From Litomosoides sigmodontis (taxonomy: Eukaryota; Nematoda; Chromadorea; Rhabditida; Onchocercidae): a stretch of DNA of 64,000 nt. The position numbers and the translations under genes were made by a program. Position 1 is the stretch's first letter; each line of letters starts with the position of its first letter. Of the stretch, positions 49,601 through 60,514 are shown piece after piece. Below the pieces are notes generated by a model, which saw nothing but the letters and a program-made list of their open reading frames with translations, had not been told where the DNA came from and did no database searches. The DNA is taken from the NCBI GenBank assembly GCA_963070105.1, contig OY718806.1:4423865-4487864 (forward strand), given 5' to 3'.

Positions 49601-52331
49601 AGTGCATATTAAAGGAAAATTAAACTTTGAAATTCAGAGCTGAAATAGTTATATATCATTGATTACCGAATCACCACACCACTTCCCTTATGGTACTCCT
49701 CCTTTCATCAAGCTTCATGATCCTTTCATTATTCACTTCACCACCTGCCCCTTGAAATAATCTGCGCCGCGGCATAACGACGTTCTACATTTTCGTGATT
49801 CGAAAATACGTAACAGTTCACAAGGATATAGGACATGAACAACAAAAAACTATCATAAACTTCCAAATTCAGATTTTCGTTCACAGTCTACTAACGTACA
49901 TCAATCTTCAAATTCGAACAACGAGAATAAGTAGCACATCCTCCTCCAATAAAAATGCAAAATAACCAAATAAAAGCAAACATATTTCACAATTAAAAGA
50001 TCGGCAAAGAAAAATTAATAAAAAATTAGCGAAAACATAAAAAATTAATTAAAAAAAATGAATAAAAGCACATGAATAGCTCGACACTGTTGAGAACACT
50101 ATGAATAGAGCAGGAAGAGCTTTTACCTCCTCATGTATGCTACTCCCACTGCTTTCACAAGCCTTATAAACACGATCAATTCCATAGCTTGTAAAACTAT
50201 ACTGCATAATCAAGAGATGATATAGAATTAATATAGCTGCTATATTAGCAAGTGCTGTCCAGTATTCAAGTGTAATGACATTCAGTGACCACCACGCACT
50301 GCAATCCGTGTATAAAACAGGAACAAAACCAACCAAACTGTAATAAATAGCAGCTGATTATTTATCCGTTACTGCAGGTAAAAAAGAAAGACTTTTGAAT
50401 GACAAATCACAGGCGGAAATGTAACGTAATAGTTAGTGTCTCAAGCTATCTTCATTGAACACTACAAGTTAGAGGAACATAATATTTTCAAGTACCGCTG
50501 CACATATTTTCGGATTAAAAGATTTTCAGTCCATTCAAAAATTAATGAAATTTATACAGTTGAATAAGTAAACATTGTTTGATGAGAATCATGTGAAAGT
50601 CACACCGAGCAGAAAATGATTGTCCAGGTATGATGGTTTGAAAGTACGGTATTTGATATATGTAAAGCAATAGGAAATGCAGTGCGCAATAGCTGATGAC
50701 TAGGCGTTTTAAAGTATTGAAAATATGCTGTTGCAGAGATTTGTACAATGCCCACCATGTTGCAACAAGGAGAAATGAAATGAAATATACGAAGCTGAGA
50801 ACGCATGGCTGAAAAACAACCAACAAATCAGTCAATTTCCATGAAGAATAGTATAAATAAGTAATTTCCTCCTAATTACGGACAGAATTCTATGTTTGTT
50901 AACAGTAAATTATCCATTTAATGCATTTCACTTACCTGAAAAATGCTAACTAAACCAACAGCTAAGATTATTGCAACGTCCGATAGCTTTTTCAGAGGAA
51001 TAATCATTGCTTCAGTGATGTCTCCTTCCCCACATTCAATACGGCTGAAATATAGGAGAGAAAATCGAACGCTTACTTTGATCTTAGTCGATACATAAGT
51101 AATAATATGAGGAAGCACACCAGAAGTATTACCCCGAACATTCTTGTACTGGTAGAACGTTAGTGGTGTCAGAACTGCTTCTGGAATCATTGCTTCCGTG
51201 CATAACAAGGCAACAAATAGCAGTTACAACAGAAGCTGCAAGTGCCAGTAATTCAGGCAAAACTACACGTATCGTGTCGAAGTTAGAATAACGTTTGATT
51301 CTGAAAAGTTAGTGTCACTTTTAATTTATTAAACATGGAGCATCCTTTACAATTCCCTCACAGTAAGTCTTGTGTTGTTTAGGTAGACACTTCTGACTTA
51401 GTGAAAACCATTCCATAAGGATGATACTCTCCCAGCAGTTAAAACCACCGCTGGCATTTCTTTAAACCACACAGAAACAGTTCAGCCAACATAAAAAAGT
51501 GCATTCTGATCAATCAGTAAAACTTATACGTTTATTTAACAGCAAAATCTGCTATATTTTTTATTCCATCAAGTTCCTACGACACCTAATGCATTCATTA
51601 AGGCTCATACAAGTCTAATATTTTGATGATTTGTTAACGACTACACTTCAGAACCACCACTCAGCGTTACTATAAACAGAATTCTGTTTTTTGCGTCGAA
51701 ACACGTGTCGACGGAGGAAAGGAATATGAAATGAAGTTTAGCTCCCAAGCAACAGTATTAGAGAAGTGCTACCATCACCAATAAACATTTAGTTTGTAAA
51801 TAATATAGTACCTTCCTGAGCATGTAAAATTTCACTGGAGGCTCCGTAACTAGTCAACTAATCAATATATACCTAATTAATCCAATTTGTCGTAACCAAA
51901 AGTTCAAAACTGATGTATTGCATGTTTTCGTGTATTCATCGATGTTCGGTTGAGAAAGCGATTCATAAATCTGATAGCTCCATTGAACAACGGAATTTAT
52001 GAATGCTACTAACACGACGGAGATTAAATAAATACGAAGTGCTCGTTGAATTGGCGCTGACGGTACTATCGAACCGACAAATGGAGCAATTAGGGCGAAA
52101 ACAACGTAAGAGATGGAAATAAAGCTTGGACGAATTAATGCGCCTGAAAACCACAAAAAGGTTACTTAATACGCTTTAGACGTTACACTGAAACCGCTCA
52201 ATAATCAAACTTCCTGTTTCAAAATCAAATCAAATTGATGTTTTCATATAATTTTAAAACAAACCAATAAGCAAAGAAGTCGGAAGAACGAGTCGAAATA
52301 AGATTGTTTTGAGCACAATACAATCCATCAT
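33259..52331 (-). CDS. pezo-1: PEZO-1, Piezo mechanosensitive ion channel
   Basis: Piezo proteins form trimeric, propeller-shaped cation channels gated by membrane stretch. The gene spans about 19 kb with dozens of small exons. First exons: 52331-52265 (MMDCIVLKT, then VLPTSLLIG) and 52143-51873 ([20 protein letters not shown]), the known Piezo N-terminus. C-terminal exons in gene order include 37052-36876, 36750-36592, 36286-36139, 35743-35558, 35363-35190, 34801-34689, 34391-34253, 34148-33987, 33882-33716, 33618-33444 and 33342-33259. Hallmarks are [11 protein letters not shown] and HIWIFFVLP, the [14 protein letters not shown] (PFEW-like) region, the extracellular cap, the pore helix around [37 protein letters not shown], and the last residues [16 protein letters not shown]. 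Other clear exons: 37481-37448 (34 bp), 38360-38141 ([14 protein letters not shown]), 38823-38707, 39737-39580, 40144-39961, 40370-40240, 40484-40420, 40838-40726, 41021-40960, 41624-41458, 41910-41748, 42655-42409, 42884-42747. Exons between 43 and 51 kb contain Piezo-like membrane helices but were not all bounded. Confidence 0.95.
35922..36152. repeat. Duplicated splice-donor segment flanking an AT-rich expansion in a pezo-1 intron
   Basis: The word ccttctcatatgtt occurs at about 35923-35936 and 36138-36151. On the gene strand each copy reads aacatatgagaag followed by GT. Between them lie about 200 bp of degenerate aatatttacataat-type AT repeats. The 36139 copy is the true exon end; the other lies inside the intron. 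Confidence 0.65.
43634..43674. repeat. (TC)n microsatellite in a pezo-1 intron
   Basis: About 40 bases of near-perfect TC dinucleotide repeat in a pezo-1 intron (GA on the gene strand). Confidence 0.9.
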
Positions 52332-54198
52332 ATTTTTTTTTGGTAACTGTTCGCCGTATTCTTTTCCTATCGATTCACCTGTAAAATTTCTTATTAGAAA
52401 AAAAATCGACTGGGTGGAAATACAATGTAAATAGCAATGAAGTAAAACATAAAAAACGATAGAATCAAGGATATCCAAGAAAGAGCCAAGCAATGAAAAG
52501 CGCATGAGGGAATGTGATAATCTTTAGCTGAGGACTACGGAACAGATGAATTCATCCATATTCCCGTCCGAATTTCCGTAAAATACTTCGAGAGAGTTAA
52601 AACTGGAGAATTTCAACGTGTCCCACAAGAAGTGAAGGAAATGAGAGTACGTGGAGGATGCACATCTTTTCCTAAGTTAATTACAGCACTTGTGGCAAAG
52701 AAATAGCAGCGCACAAGCGCGACCAGGAAACACATAACACACACAACACATGCATGCTAAATGGGCACAAGGGAAGTGGAGAGTGAAAGCTGAAGCGCGA
52801 AAACACCAGCTCCGTTGACGGACCGATGTATGACGTAATAAGCTGCCAACTTGCCCACTACTCTCATGGCGAAAGCGATTAGTGAGCAGCTGATTAATTC
52901 GAAACAATCGATTATCCACGAAGATCTGTCCGTACGCTACAGAAAGGAGCTACTACTCTACTGCGTACGTATCGCGTGTGGCGCGCGGTTCATTTCATAT
53001 TACAAATAGCTGCTACTGCGAAAGGCTTGTATTGATCGAGGAAGCGTCGCTGGCCGCACGAGCTATGTGCCACATCCCGCCAACCTCAAATATGAAAGTT
53101 CGGGGAAAGGCATGGCATGGGAGAACAGATGACAGTGCAGCAGTAGTGTATCTGATAACAGTGCAAAGAGGACTGCAGTGTTGTATGCGTGTGAGGTGAC
53201 AGGGAAGCGTCGTCACCTTCTGTAAGATGAGGGAGGTCGTTGAAGCGAAGTGCTTCTTGTGGCTTGCACACCTGTATCTGCTCTTCTACTGAAAAAGTCA
53301 GTGTGTCCTTACACAGGTCTGCAATGATTTCTTCATTGCACTAGCTTCCTCGCTCTCCTGCCCATTGCACGGTATTGCTCTCGCTATTAAAAGCATGTGC
53401 AATTAGGTTTGTAACTTGTCTGGTTAAAATTCAAATTTCCTGCTTGAATAATAGCCCGCAGGGAGTATAGGAATTCCTGTTGAAGGCTATGGAAGTGTTG
53501 AATAACCACCATAAGCGTATAGTAAACTTCCGCTCCTAATCAATGAAAGCAGGGAGTAAATGTGAGCTAACACAAAACACAAATACTCTGCAACAAGTGA
53601 ACTAAAAACAGTACGTGGATCTTCTGTATTTAATACAAGATAACAGAGAATTAAGGCCGCATAAAACTGATACAAAGTATACCTGAATAGACCGCTGAAT
53701 ATTAACAAAGCGTGACATGAAACCTCTTTAAATAATAAATAACAACTTCGAATGAGTGTGTCTGCAGCAAATGCCGCATACAAATTATTAACTGTACGAT
53801 GCGAAGTCATATGACAGCTACTAAATGTGCAATGCGAAGTCAATCAACAACAAGCGTCGCACAACGGCTTACTGAATTCCACCATATACAAACATCAAAC
53901 AAAGTAATTTATCAATAACTTATCACGAGATGCTTATAGTAAGTTTCTACCATGTACGCATATTCCAGAAAAATCGATGTTTACGGTAACACGATGAAGA
54001 CAAATGAGAAAAATGTGTCACGTAAATTTGTCACTAAAGTCCATCATGTACGCGGTTACCGCATTTAACCGCATAAATACCATCTCATGCGATACAAAAA
54101 TTCTTTCGAACGTCAATAAGTTCATTCTCCGGTATAAGCAGCGCACACTCTAATTACGTTAACGTTAAGTCTCCCTAAGCTTTCCATGAAAGCCACGA
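52332..54198. other. Upstream region of pezo-1 and 3' flank of the R-SNARE gene
   Basis: Both neighbouring genes are on the minus strand, 1.9 kb apart, too far for a typical worm operon. A pezo-1 5' exon appears to begin at about 52379 after ttttacag, which could be a trans-splice or cis-splice acceptor. The part 52650-53280 is GC-richer than its surroundings. I saw no additional protein-coding exon. Confidence 0.45.
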
Positions 54199-54927
54199 TC
54201 AAGAGTGGCCGAAAACGCCACAGTTTTTCTTCAGTATAATAAGCATGACAATAGCGGCAACAACTATTAAACAAACAGTAAGGATAATAGTCCATTTGGC
54301 ATTCTTCACACACGCCCGACGTTGAATGCGCTGTGCTGTCCACTGGAAATTTTCAGACTGCAAAAAAGAAAATTTTAAAGCTTTGATAACATTCTCAAAG
54401 GAGATTGCTAATCCATGCAGGACTTTTATTACACATCATAATCGAAACTTTGAAGTGCTTAGACTGTTTAAAAACTCTTTATATCTTCCTCAAAATTTTC
54501 TTCTAAATCGCCATGAATCTTTTTGCAAACGCTTTGAATAATAGTTTTGTTACAGTATTGTTACAATTTTGTTACAATTTTGCGCATTTCTTACGTGCAA
54601 ATTTTAAAATCTAAGAAGAGGCGTACCGACTGAGTGAGTGCTTCTGTCCTACTTGCAATATTGTCCAGTTGGTCACCTCTATCCAACACCCTTTGCATGT
54701 TATTGTTCATCACCTAAAATGACGAACGTTGTGAAAGCAAGCTAACCGTTGCAGGAATCCCGAGAGAATTTATAAAGCTGTGGAAGATATAACTCGGATC
54801 GCTCTTCGTGAAGCGAAGCTTAAAGGACCTTCAAAAAGCGGAACAAACTCACCTCCCTTATATTTTCAACTTGTTGCCGAATCGTCGCAATTCTGCCTGT
54901 TTCCATTGCTCCATTCCAGTAATCCAT
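54199..54927 (-). CDS. Synaptobrevin/VAMP R-SNARE, VAMP8-like
   Basis: R-SNAREs on vesicles pair with Q-SNAREs to drive membrane fusion. Three exons in gene order: 54927-54853, 54713-54627, 54357-54199. They total 321 bp, or 106 residues. A very short N-terminus (MDYWNGAMETG) is followed by a SNARE motif: IATIRQQVENIREVMNNN, then MQRVLDRGDQLDNIASRTEA with the zero-layer Arg in LDRGDQL. A basic juxtamembrane segment (QRIQRRACVKNAK) leads into a C-terminal anchor (WTIILTVCLIVVAAIVMLII), then KKNCGVFGHS. There is no longin domain, so it is not VAMP7, YKT6 or SEC22. The linker and lack of WW before the anchor make it closer to the endosomal VAMP8/VAMP4 type than to neuronal SNB-1; the exact orthologue is uncertain. 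The ATG directly follows a tttaag acceptor-like site. Confidence 0.92.
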
Positions 54928-56477
54928 CTTAAACCACAAAACTATCATACACAAATAACTTCCAGAACTTTCATCATTTTTTCTAGAAGAATTGCCTCAG
55001 TATTAACATGAAGTGAAAAACTGCAATTCGTATGTCACTGCCTCCATTGAAGTGAAATGTTTAGCCCGCCTCTAAAATGCTGATATCTCCGCCATCGAAT
55101 TTTGTGAAAACGACAGGCATACGACAAAGAATAAATGCTTTAGTATACCGATTGCTGAACTGCACACGAGGAGCTCAAAACACACAATTAGCACCAAAAA
55201 AAATGAAAGCAGCACTTATAAATAAAAATAATGAGAATTGATCATGCAAAATCATCGCTAAATTTATTAATAATGAATAACTGATGTCGTCATCTACATC
55301 TTGTTTCCCACGTTTCTATCGCTTTCCCACACCATGCACCAATCCATTTTTATTTTGAAAAACTAACAAATGTCATAATACTTCAGGCTTATTAAAATCC
55401 AACACGTCATCTTGAAAGTACTACCTGAAAATACATGATCACTTGAAGCTCCGTCATAAACATATTATCGTATACATATGTGGATGGATTTAAAGTTCTA
55501 ATATCCGTGTTATCTAATAATATGCAAATGAAATCCTCAAATGTTGTGGGATAGTCGGAATATGATCATAGAGCAAAGAGCATCAAATGAGAAAAATCTC
55601 ATCATGGGATATAAAGCAATGATGACGACAAAAAAAGTAAAATAATGAATGCTTGCGTAATGAGAACAGGCCGTCACCGTGTCTACCTATACGTGTACAT
55701 GCATATTATAAGTTTGCCTGTGCGCAATCTCTATTTTCTGTAAATAGCACAAATTTAAAATCAATATCGTAAAAAACTTCACATATTTTTTTTACGATCT
55801 ACTCTTCAGTACGTTAACCGTATGATGCAAATAGCAATAGTGATAATTAAAATGTCAAACTATGGTGCGGACAACAGCATCATTAAGAATTTAGAGTTCA
55901 GGCGCTGAATGAATGGAACTAATAAGATTAATTAGAAAGTGGGAGGAAAAAAGTCAAGCTGATAAGCTGGCTTCACACTGATAAAGCCTGTGCTCCTCTA
56001 TTATTCAACAACCCGCCGCCAATGCTCAGCAGCAGAGACAACAAACACTTCTGTCATACTGTATCCCCTTAAGCGCTAAGGCAAGTGGTGCGCCAACAAT
56101 GCCACTTTAGCTTTTGCGTTTCAGTAATTTAGAGCAATTGGAAATGTGGCTATAAGGTGTTTTTTAGACGATCTTACTACATTTGGAGTAGCAGTATATC
56201 AGGTGTGGCGAATTCTCCACTTTAGTAAGATTTTGAACTAGGCGAGAGAGCAAGATGCGCTCAGCGATCTGATAGCGCAGGCTGAGAAATGAGCAACAAC
56301 TGCACCGTAGGAGAGGCGGATAGGATGACCCATACGGTACACGACTTCTGTTACCGTATTTTCAAGTATAAAGATAAAGATAATTGTTTTATCTCTTTTT
56401 ACATCATTATCACGCTACTTGAAACCAAACCGCATTGCAGGAGGACAACCGAATCCCACTTTCTTTCTAGCTAGCGG

Positions 56478-56690
56478 TTACTTTTGATCCTTCCCTGCTG
56501 CTATCGATGTTTTTGGAGCTTGCTTGGTATCATCCTCGCTGTGAGGTAGAACAATAAATTTCGAAAGTCCACTGTTGCAATAACACACTAACCGTTTTTC
56601 AGAACCTAACCGCTGAACTTCAAGAGCACCACTTTCCCTTGTTTTTACTAGCTGCGCTGCTTTCGGGGGAGAGAAGCGGGATGAATCCAT
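56478..56690 (-). CDS. Possible small protein, 70 residues, unrecognised
   Basis: An uninterrupted frame starts MDSSRFSPPKAAQ, has a central RLVCYCNSGLSKFIVLPH, and ends TSIAAGKDQK. The ATG lies 8 bp after an acceptor-like atgctcag, so it could be a trans-spliced small gene or a 3' terminal exon. Composition is more protein-like (charged, not AT-biased) than nearby chance frames. I recognise no domain, and no signal peptide or membrane segment is visible. Confidence 0.3.
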   Translation of the reverse strand: MDSSRFSPPKAAQLVKTRESGALEVQRLGSEKRLVCYCNSGLSKFIVLPHSEDDTKQAPKTSIAAGKDQK

Positions 56691-57339
56691 CTTCGGCACT
56701 GAGCATGCAAAGAATCCCAGTAGTCAATAGGGTGGTTCACATAGCTGAATATTTCACCTATCTGCGTGCGACTGTAATGCTTGGAATTGTGGCAGAAGAA
56801 TTTAACAATTTATTAAGGGACGATTGAAGATATCAGTCAGGAACATCCAACAATTTAATTTTATGCGAGTTTTCATGATTCCGGCATTTTCACGTCTCCT
56901 TTCAACCAAAATGACTGAAGCGAAACTTGTGATATCTTTAACATTATTTGGATCATAGCATCTTCATGAAGGAAGCATAGGATACATCCGCATGTAAAAT
57001 GTTGAAAAAATGGGAAGTAAACTGAAATCGAAAAAAAAACATTTGGCGACTCCTTCAATTTGTGGTTGAAAATCAATGAGTTTTTGAACTTGTGATTTAT
57101 GATTCCCATCAATCTACGTGCCATTGAGAAGAAAGTTTTTTTTTTGTAGGATCAAATATCGCAATACAGTTTGATTGCACCCAACCTGGGAATTTATTTT
57201 GTCTTGCTGTACTCATTCGTGAAGTTTGGAAAGGCATGAAAAGTATGATTAATTCCGAAAAGATGACCATCAAAGCCTTAGTGAAGCATTTAGTATATTA
57301 CTAAATTAGAAGTAATTTAAGTCCAAAAAATGCTTTTTA

Positions 57340-57632
57340 ACACTAACCAATGAGGCCGACGATAAACCAAATGGAAATCCTCCAGAAAGATTAAAAATCG
57401 TGCATCAAGTATGAAAAAATTCTTCGAAAGCTTTAATGACTTCTTAAAGATTTTTTTCTGACTTCCTTTGTCTAATACTAACTGGAAAAGGAACGATAAC
57501 TCCCACTATTATCCAAAAAACAAATGAAAATCTAAAATTCGTTAATTTCAAACAGTCTTTTTAATAATGATTAATGAAACCAACAGTAAAGCGGATAGAA
57601 ATCCTCTAGAAAGATTACAAAACATCTGGGAT
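57340..57632. repeat. Diverged direct repeat, two copies about 225 bp apart
   Basis: About 57346-57405 and 57571-57630 share aatga, accaa, gaaatcct, and agaaagatta in the same order. Flanking parts (a catttagtatattactaaa-like segment at about 57288 and catgcattactaaacta at about 57705) also resemble each other, so a unit of roughly 225-400 bp may have been duplicated. Confidence 0.4.
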
Positions 57633-57745
57633 CCTGGAAAGGCTGGATTAAGAATGTGATGAGAAAAATTCCTAGCCTTGATGGTGTGGAGACTAACAGT
57701 TTACATGCATTACTAAACTACTGAACAACTAAGCAAGTTTTTCGT

Positions 57746-57800
57746 TCTCTCCCTCTCCCTCTCCCTCTCCATCCCTTTCTCTCTCTCTCTTTTTCTCTGT
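57746..57800. repeat. CT-rich microsatellite (CTCCCT and CT units)
   Basis: Four or so ctccct units followed by ct repeats, with short interruptions. It abuts the end of the coding candidate at 57804. Confidence 0.85.
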
Positions 57801-57803
57801 CTC

Positions 57804-58187
57804 TCAGCACTGAATACATGTTCTGTCGGTTTTTACGTTACCACTAGTTGGTGCAAACGTTGACGTTGACAATGAATCTTTGTTTTCATCCGAGAATTGA
57901 GGAATATGGAATTTTTTTGGCCAAATATTTCCGGTTACAGGAACAGTCAGAAATAATTCACGGTTTTTCAAAGATGCTATAAACGTTTTCACCAGTTCTT
58001 TAGTCAACTCATTTTGTCCATACAAAAGAACAGTTAATTTTTTATTCACTGCATGAAATTTGCCCTAAAGCAAGACTTCAACTTTTGAAGAAGAAGATTT
58101 CCTCAGGATGATTTGGCAGGTTTTTGGATTTTTGGAAGAAGCCACTTGTAGCAAGTGATCCTCTCGTCGTTGAGTATATGGTAATGT
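57804..58187 (-). pseudogene. Unrecognised coding segment with an in-frame TAG
   Basis: One frame runs through this segment with protein-like composition on both sides of a single TAG at 58065-58067. Upstream it reads YTQRREDHLLQVASSKNPK and TCQIILRKSSSSKVEVLL; downstream GKFHAVNKKLTVLLYGQNEL and so on to a stop ending RTCIQC. A CAG-to-TAG change would explain the stop. Alternatively the TAG is the end of an acceptor (cttgctttag) and the downstream part is an exon of its own, but then the good coding look of the upstream part is unexplained. I do not recognise the family. Confidence 0.35.
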
Positions 58188-58735
58188 TTACTTTTAAATT
58201 TTACATCCTTATTTCGCAGCTATTTATTCTTGCAAAGGCAAGCCTTATCAATTAATTTTTTCTCACTAATTGTACTCACTGTAAATCCGTTGACTGTACA
58301 AACTCTACCGATGGGTCTGATGAGGCTTTGATAGGTCATGAGCCCTTGTCGTGAGTAAGAACTGCTGCGGTATGTGATGTCTAATGAGAGTTATCCAAAG
58401 CATTGTCAGCATAATGCTGATTTGATCCTGCTTGGCAGAGCACCTGTATGACCGGATAATTTTCTATCACAGTCACTTTATCGACTTTCGTTTACTTCCA
58501 CATTCGGCCGTGATAGGTTATTCAATAACAACAAGTCAACACTTCAATAATAAATAGCTGTAGCGACGGAATTTTGGCCATGGTTTCCAATTTGATTCTA
58601 GTGGTTTCTTGGTGTGCTCCTTGCTGATACAAATACAAAAATCTGATGATCCTTCTTCCTCCATCATATCAAATCGGTCTTACATTGCTTAAAAATTATT
58701 TTGGTAGGGAAAAGACCTAGAATTCATCTTCTTAC

Positions 58736-58862
58736 CTGTTCTCCGTTGCTAAAAAATTTAGCAAATGCGAACGCTTTGCTACCGTACAAAACGACAAGTG
58801 CATTGGATGACGGGACAAGGAATTGTAATTGGATGAAGGTCATGAAGAAAAAGGCTATCGCA
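58736..58862 (-). other. Exon-like hydrophobic segment upstream of the 57.8-58.2 kb candidate
   Basis: Bounded by an acceptor-like gattgcctag and a consensus donor (gtaaga), it is open as AIAFFFMTFIQLQFLVPSSN, then ALVVLYGSKAFAFAKFF. The hydrophobic start resembles a signal or membrane segment. It could be an upstream exon of the same unknown gene, but I could not connect the two. Confidence 0.2.
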
Positions 58863-60514
58863 CTAGGCAATCACAAAACATTTTAGGTTTTCGTTTTATA
58901 ATCTGTGTTCTACCTTGTCGAAATTTCAGACTAAAAAGATGAAAATTGGTTTCTTTTGAAAAACACTATTTCCTAGTAAGTTGGCAGTATTTTTGCAGTT
59001 GCAATTTAAAGGCCGTTTGAAATGGACGTGTCTTTAAATTGTGTGACTTCAGCGTTGCTGGAACTTTGTCAGAGGTGAATTGAAAGTACTAAATACAATT
59101 AATTAATACTAATTCACGTGGTGATGATGGATATCACCTCGTGAGAGAAAGAAACGAAATGAAGAACTTTAGAAATAACTCATCTTCTTTTCAAGCAACA
59201 GCAGCAAAGGCTTGAAGCTAAAATAAGTGTAGGCGTTATTGTTCACAGAGGAGGAAAGCCATCCTCTTTTTCTGAGTGCTAATCCCGAGGGTCAATTAAA
59301 AATCCACAAGGTTATTGATGAAAGAAGTTAAAATTAGTGAAAAATGATAGCTGATGAGCCGATATGCCCTCAACGAAGGACACGTATCACGCGAACTTTG
59401 CCAACCAATTCCTCATTCCAACATTCTCTGCATACTGTGAAAATTTAAGAAACTGGAGGTGTGCATATGAAAAGCACCGAGTTCGGAATCAAAAATTCCA
59501 TGCACGGTTGTCGAAGTGAAGTTAAGTGGAGAAAGATTAGTTTCACCGAGGGACAGTTCGGCAATGGAGAAGTTGGACAGTCCGAGAGTTTGGGATTAGT
59601 TGGCTTTGCCCCAGCTTCATGGTGATCAAGGCTAGATGTCGTCCATTCCAAGGAGGAAGTAGGTATACAGTGGCGCGGGTGCGAGCATCTCGTTTCAATG
59701 AGAAATAATGATGCTCGCGTATGTAGGAGACAGCGTGCTATGTAGGTAGGATTTCGCGGGACTTTTGGGGACCTCAGAAAATTCCGACCGGAAAGACATT
59801 GAAAACAAACCTTAAAATGGTTCCGACACTGCTCAATACCACCATGCGTTCATCCCATGCGTTCCTCCAGTAAGACTGGATATATCGATTGCTTACGTGC
59901 AAATTTGCAGAACGGTTCACTGCATGCCCTCACGCTGCCACTAACCTTAAACTGCTCTAAGTCGCATGTGTTCGTTCTGTCGGCTATGCGGTGGAGCGTT
60001 TACTTCTTGAAACATCACTTTTTTTCCTTGCATGAATATCTGGTTGTGTAGGTTCCGCGGTCGGCAGGTTCCAAGCAGGATGAATTTATACGTCCGTGTT
60101 TTCTCCATTCATGGGGAAGCTTGATTAGTTTATTAACCTCCAAATTTCATAGTTTTGCTGCATTTTTTCGTCCAATAAAAACATTGGAATATGAAAATGT
60201 ATTGTTTTCAGCGATGTCTTTTTGCCTTTAAGGTGTCCTCAACCTTAAGGTATCTTCACAACAGCCCTGAATGTCATACACTGTAACGAAGTGGGAGTTG
60301 AAACGATCAAGTACAAAAGTAAAAGGAATGTCAAACATTCCGTTATTTAAAATCTGCAGGAAAAATAGGCTCGGGCTATTTGAACTGAGATATAACAAAT
60401 TTTTTGCACTAGCATTCAACAAACTGCACGTAGATTATTATAATAAATTTGAAGTACCCTCTATCTATATTTTTCATTCTTCAGATCTCTTAACATTGCA
60501 AGACAAGGTAAATT

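Larger units (their letters stand above)
54928..60514. other. Mostly unassigned 5.6 kb region
   Basis: This separates the R-SNARE gene (minus) from the importin-like gene (plus). It contains two weak minus-strand coding candidates (56478-56690; 57804-58187 with an exon-like piece at 58736-58862), a diverged direct repeat at 57340-57630 and a CT-rich microsatellite at 57746-57800. Otherwise I see nothing recognisable. Confidence 0.5.

Noticed and set aside
58454..58517. Short inverted words (ctatcac ... gtgatag) suggesting a hairpin
   Set aside because: The arms are only 7 bases with a loop of about 45; such pairs occur by chance in this amount of sequence.
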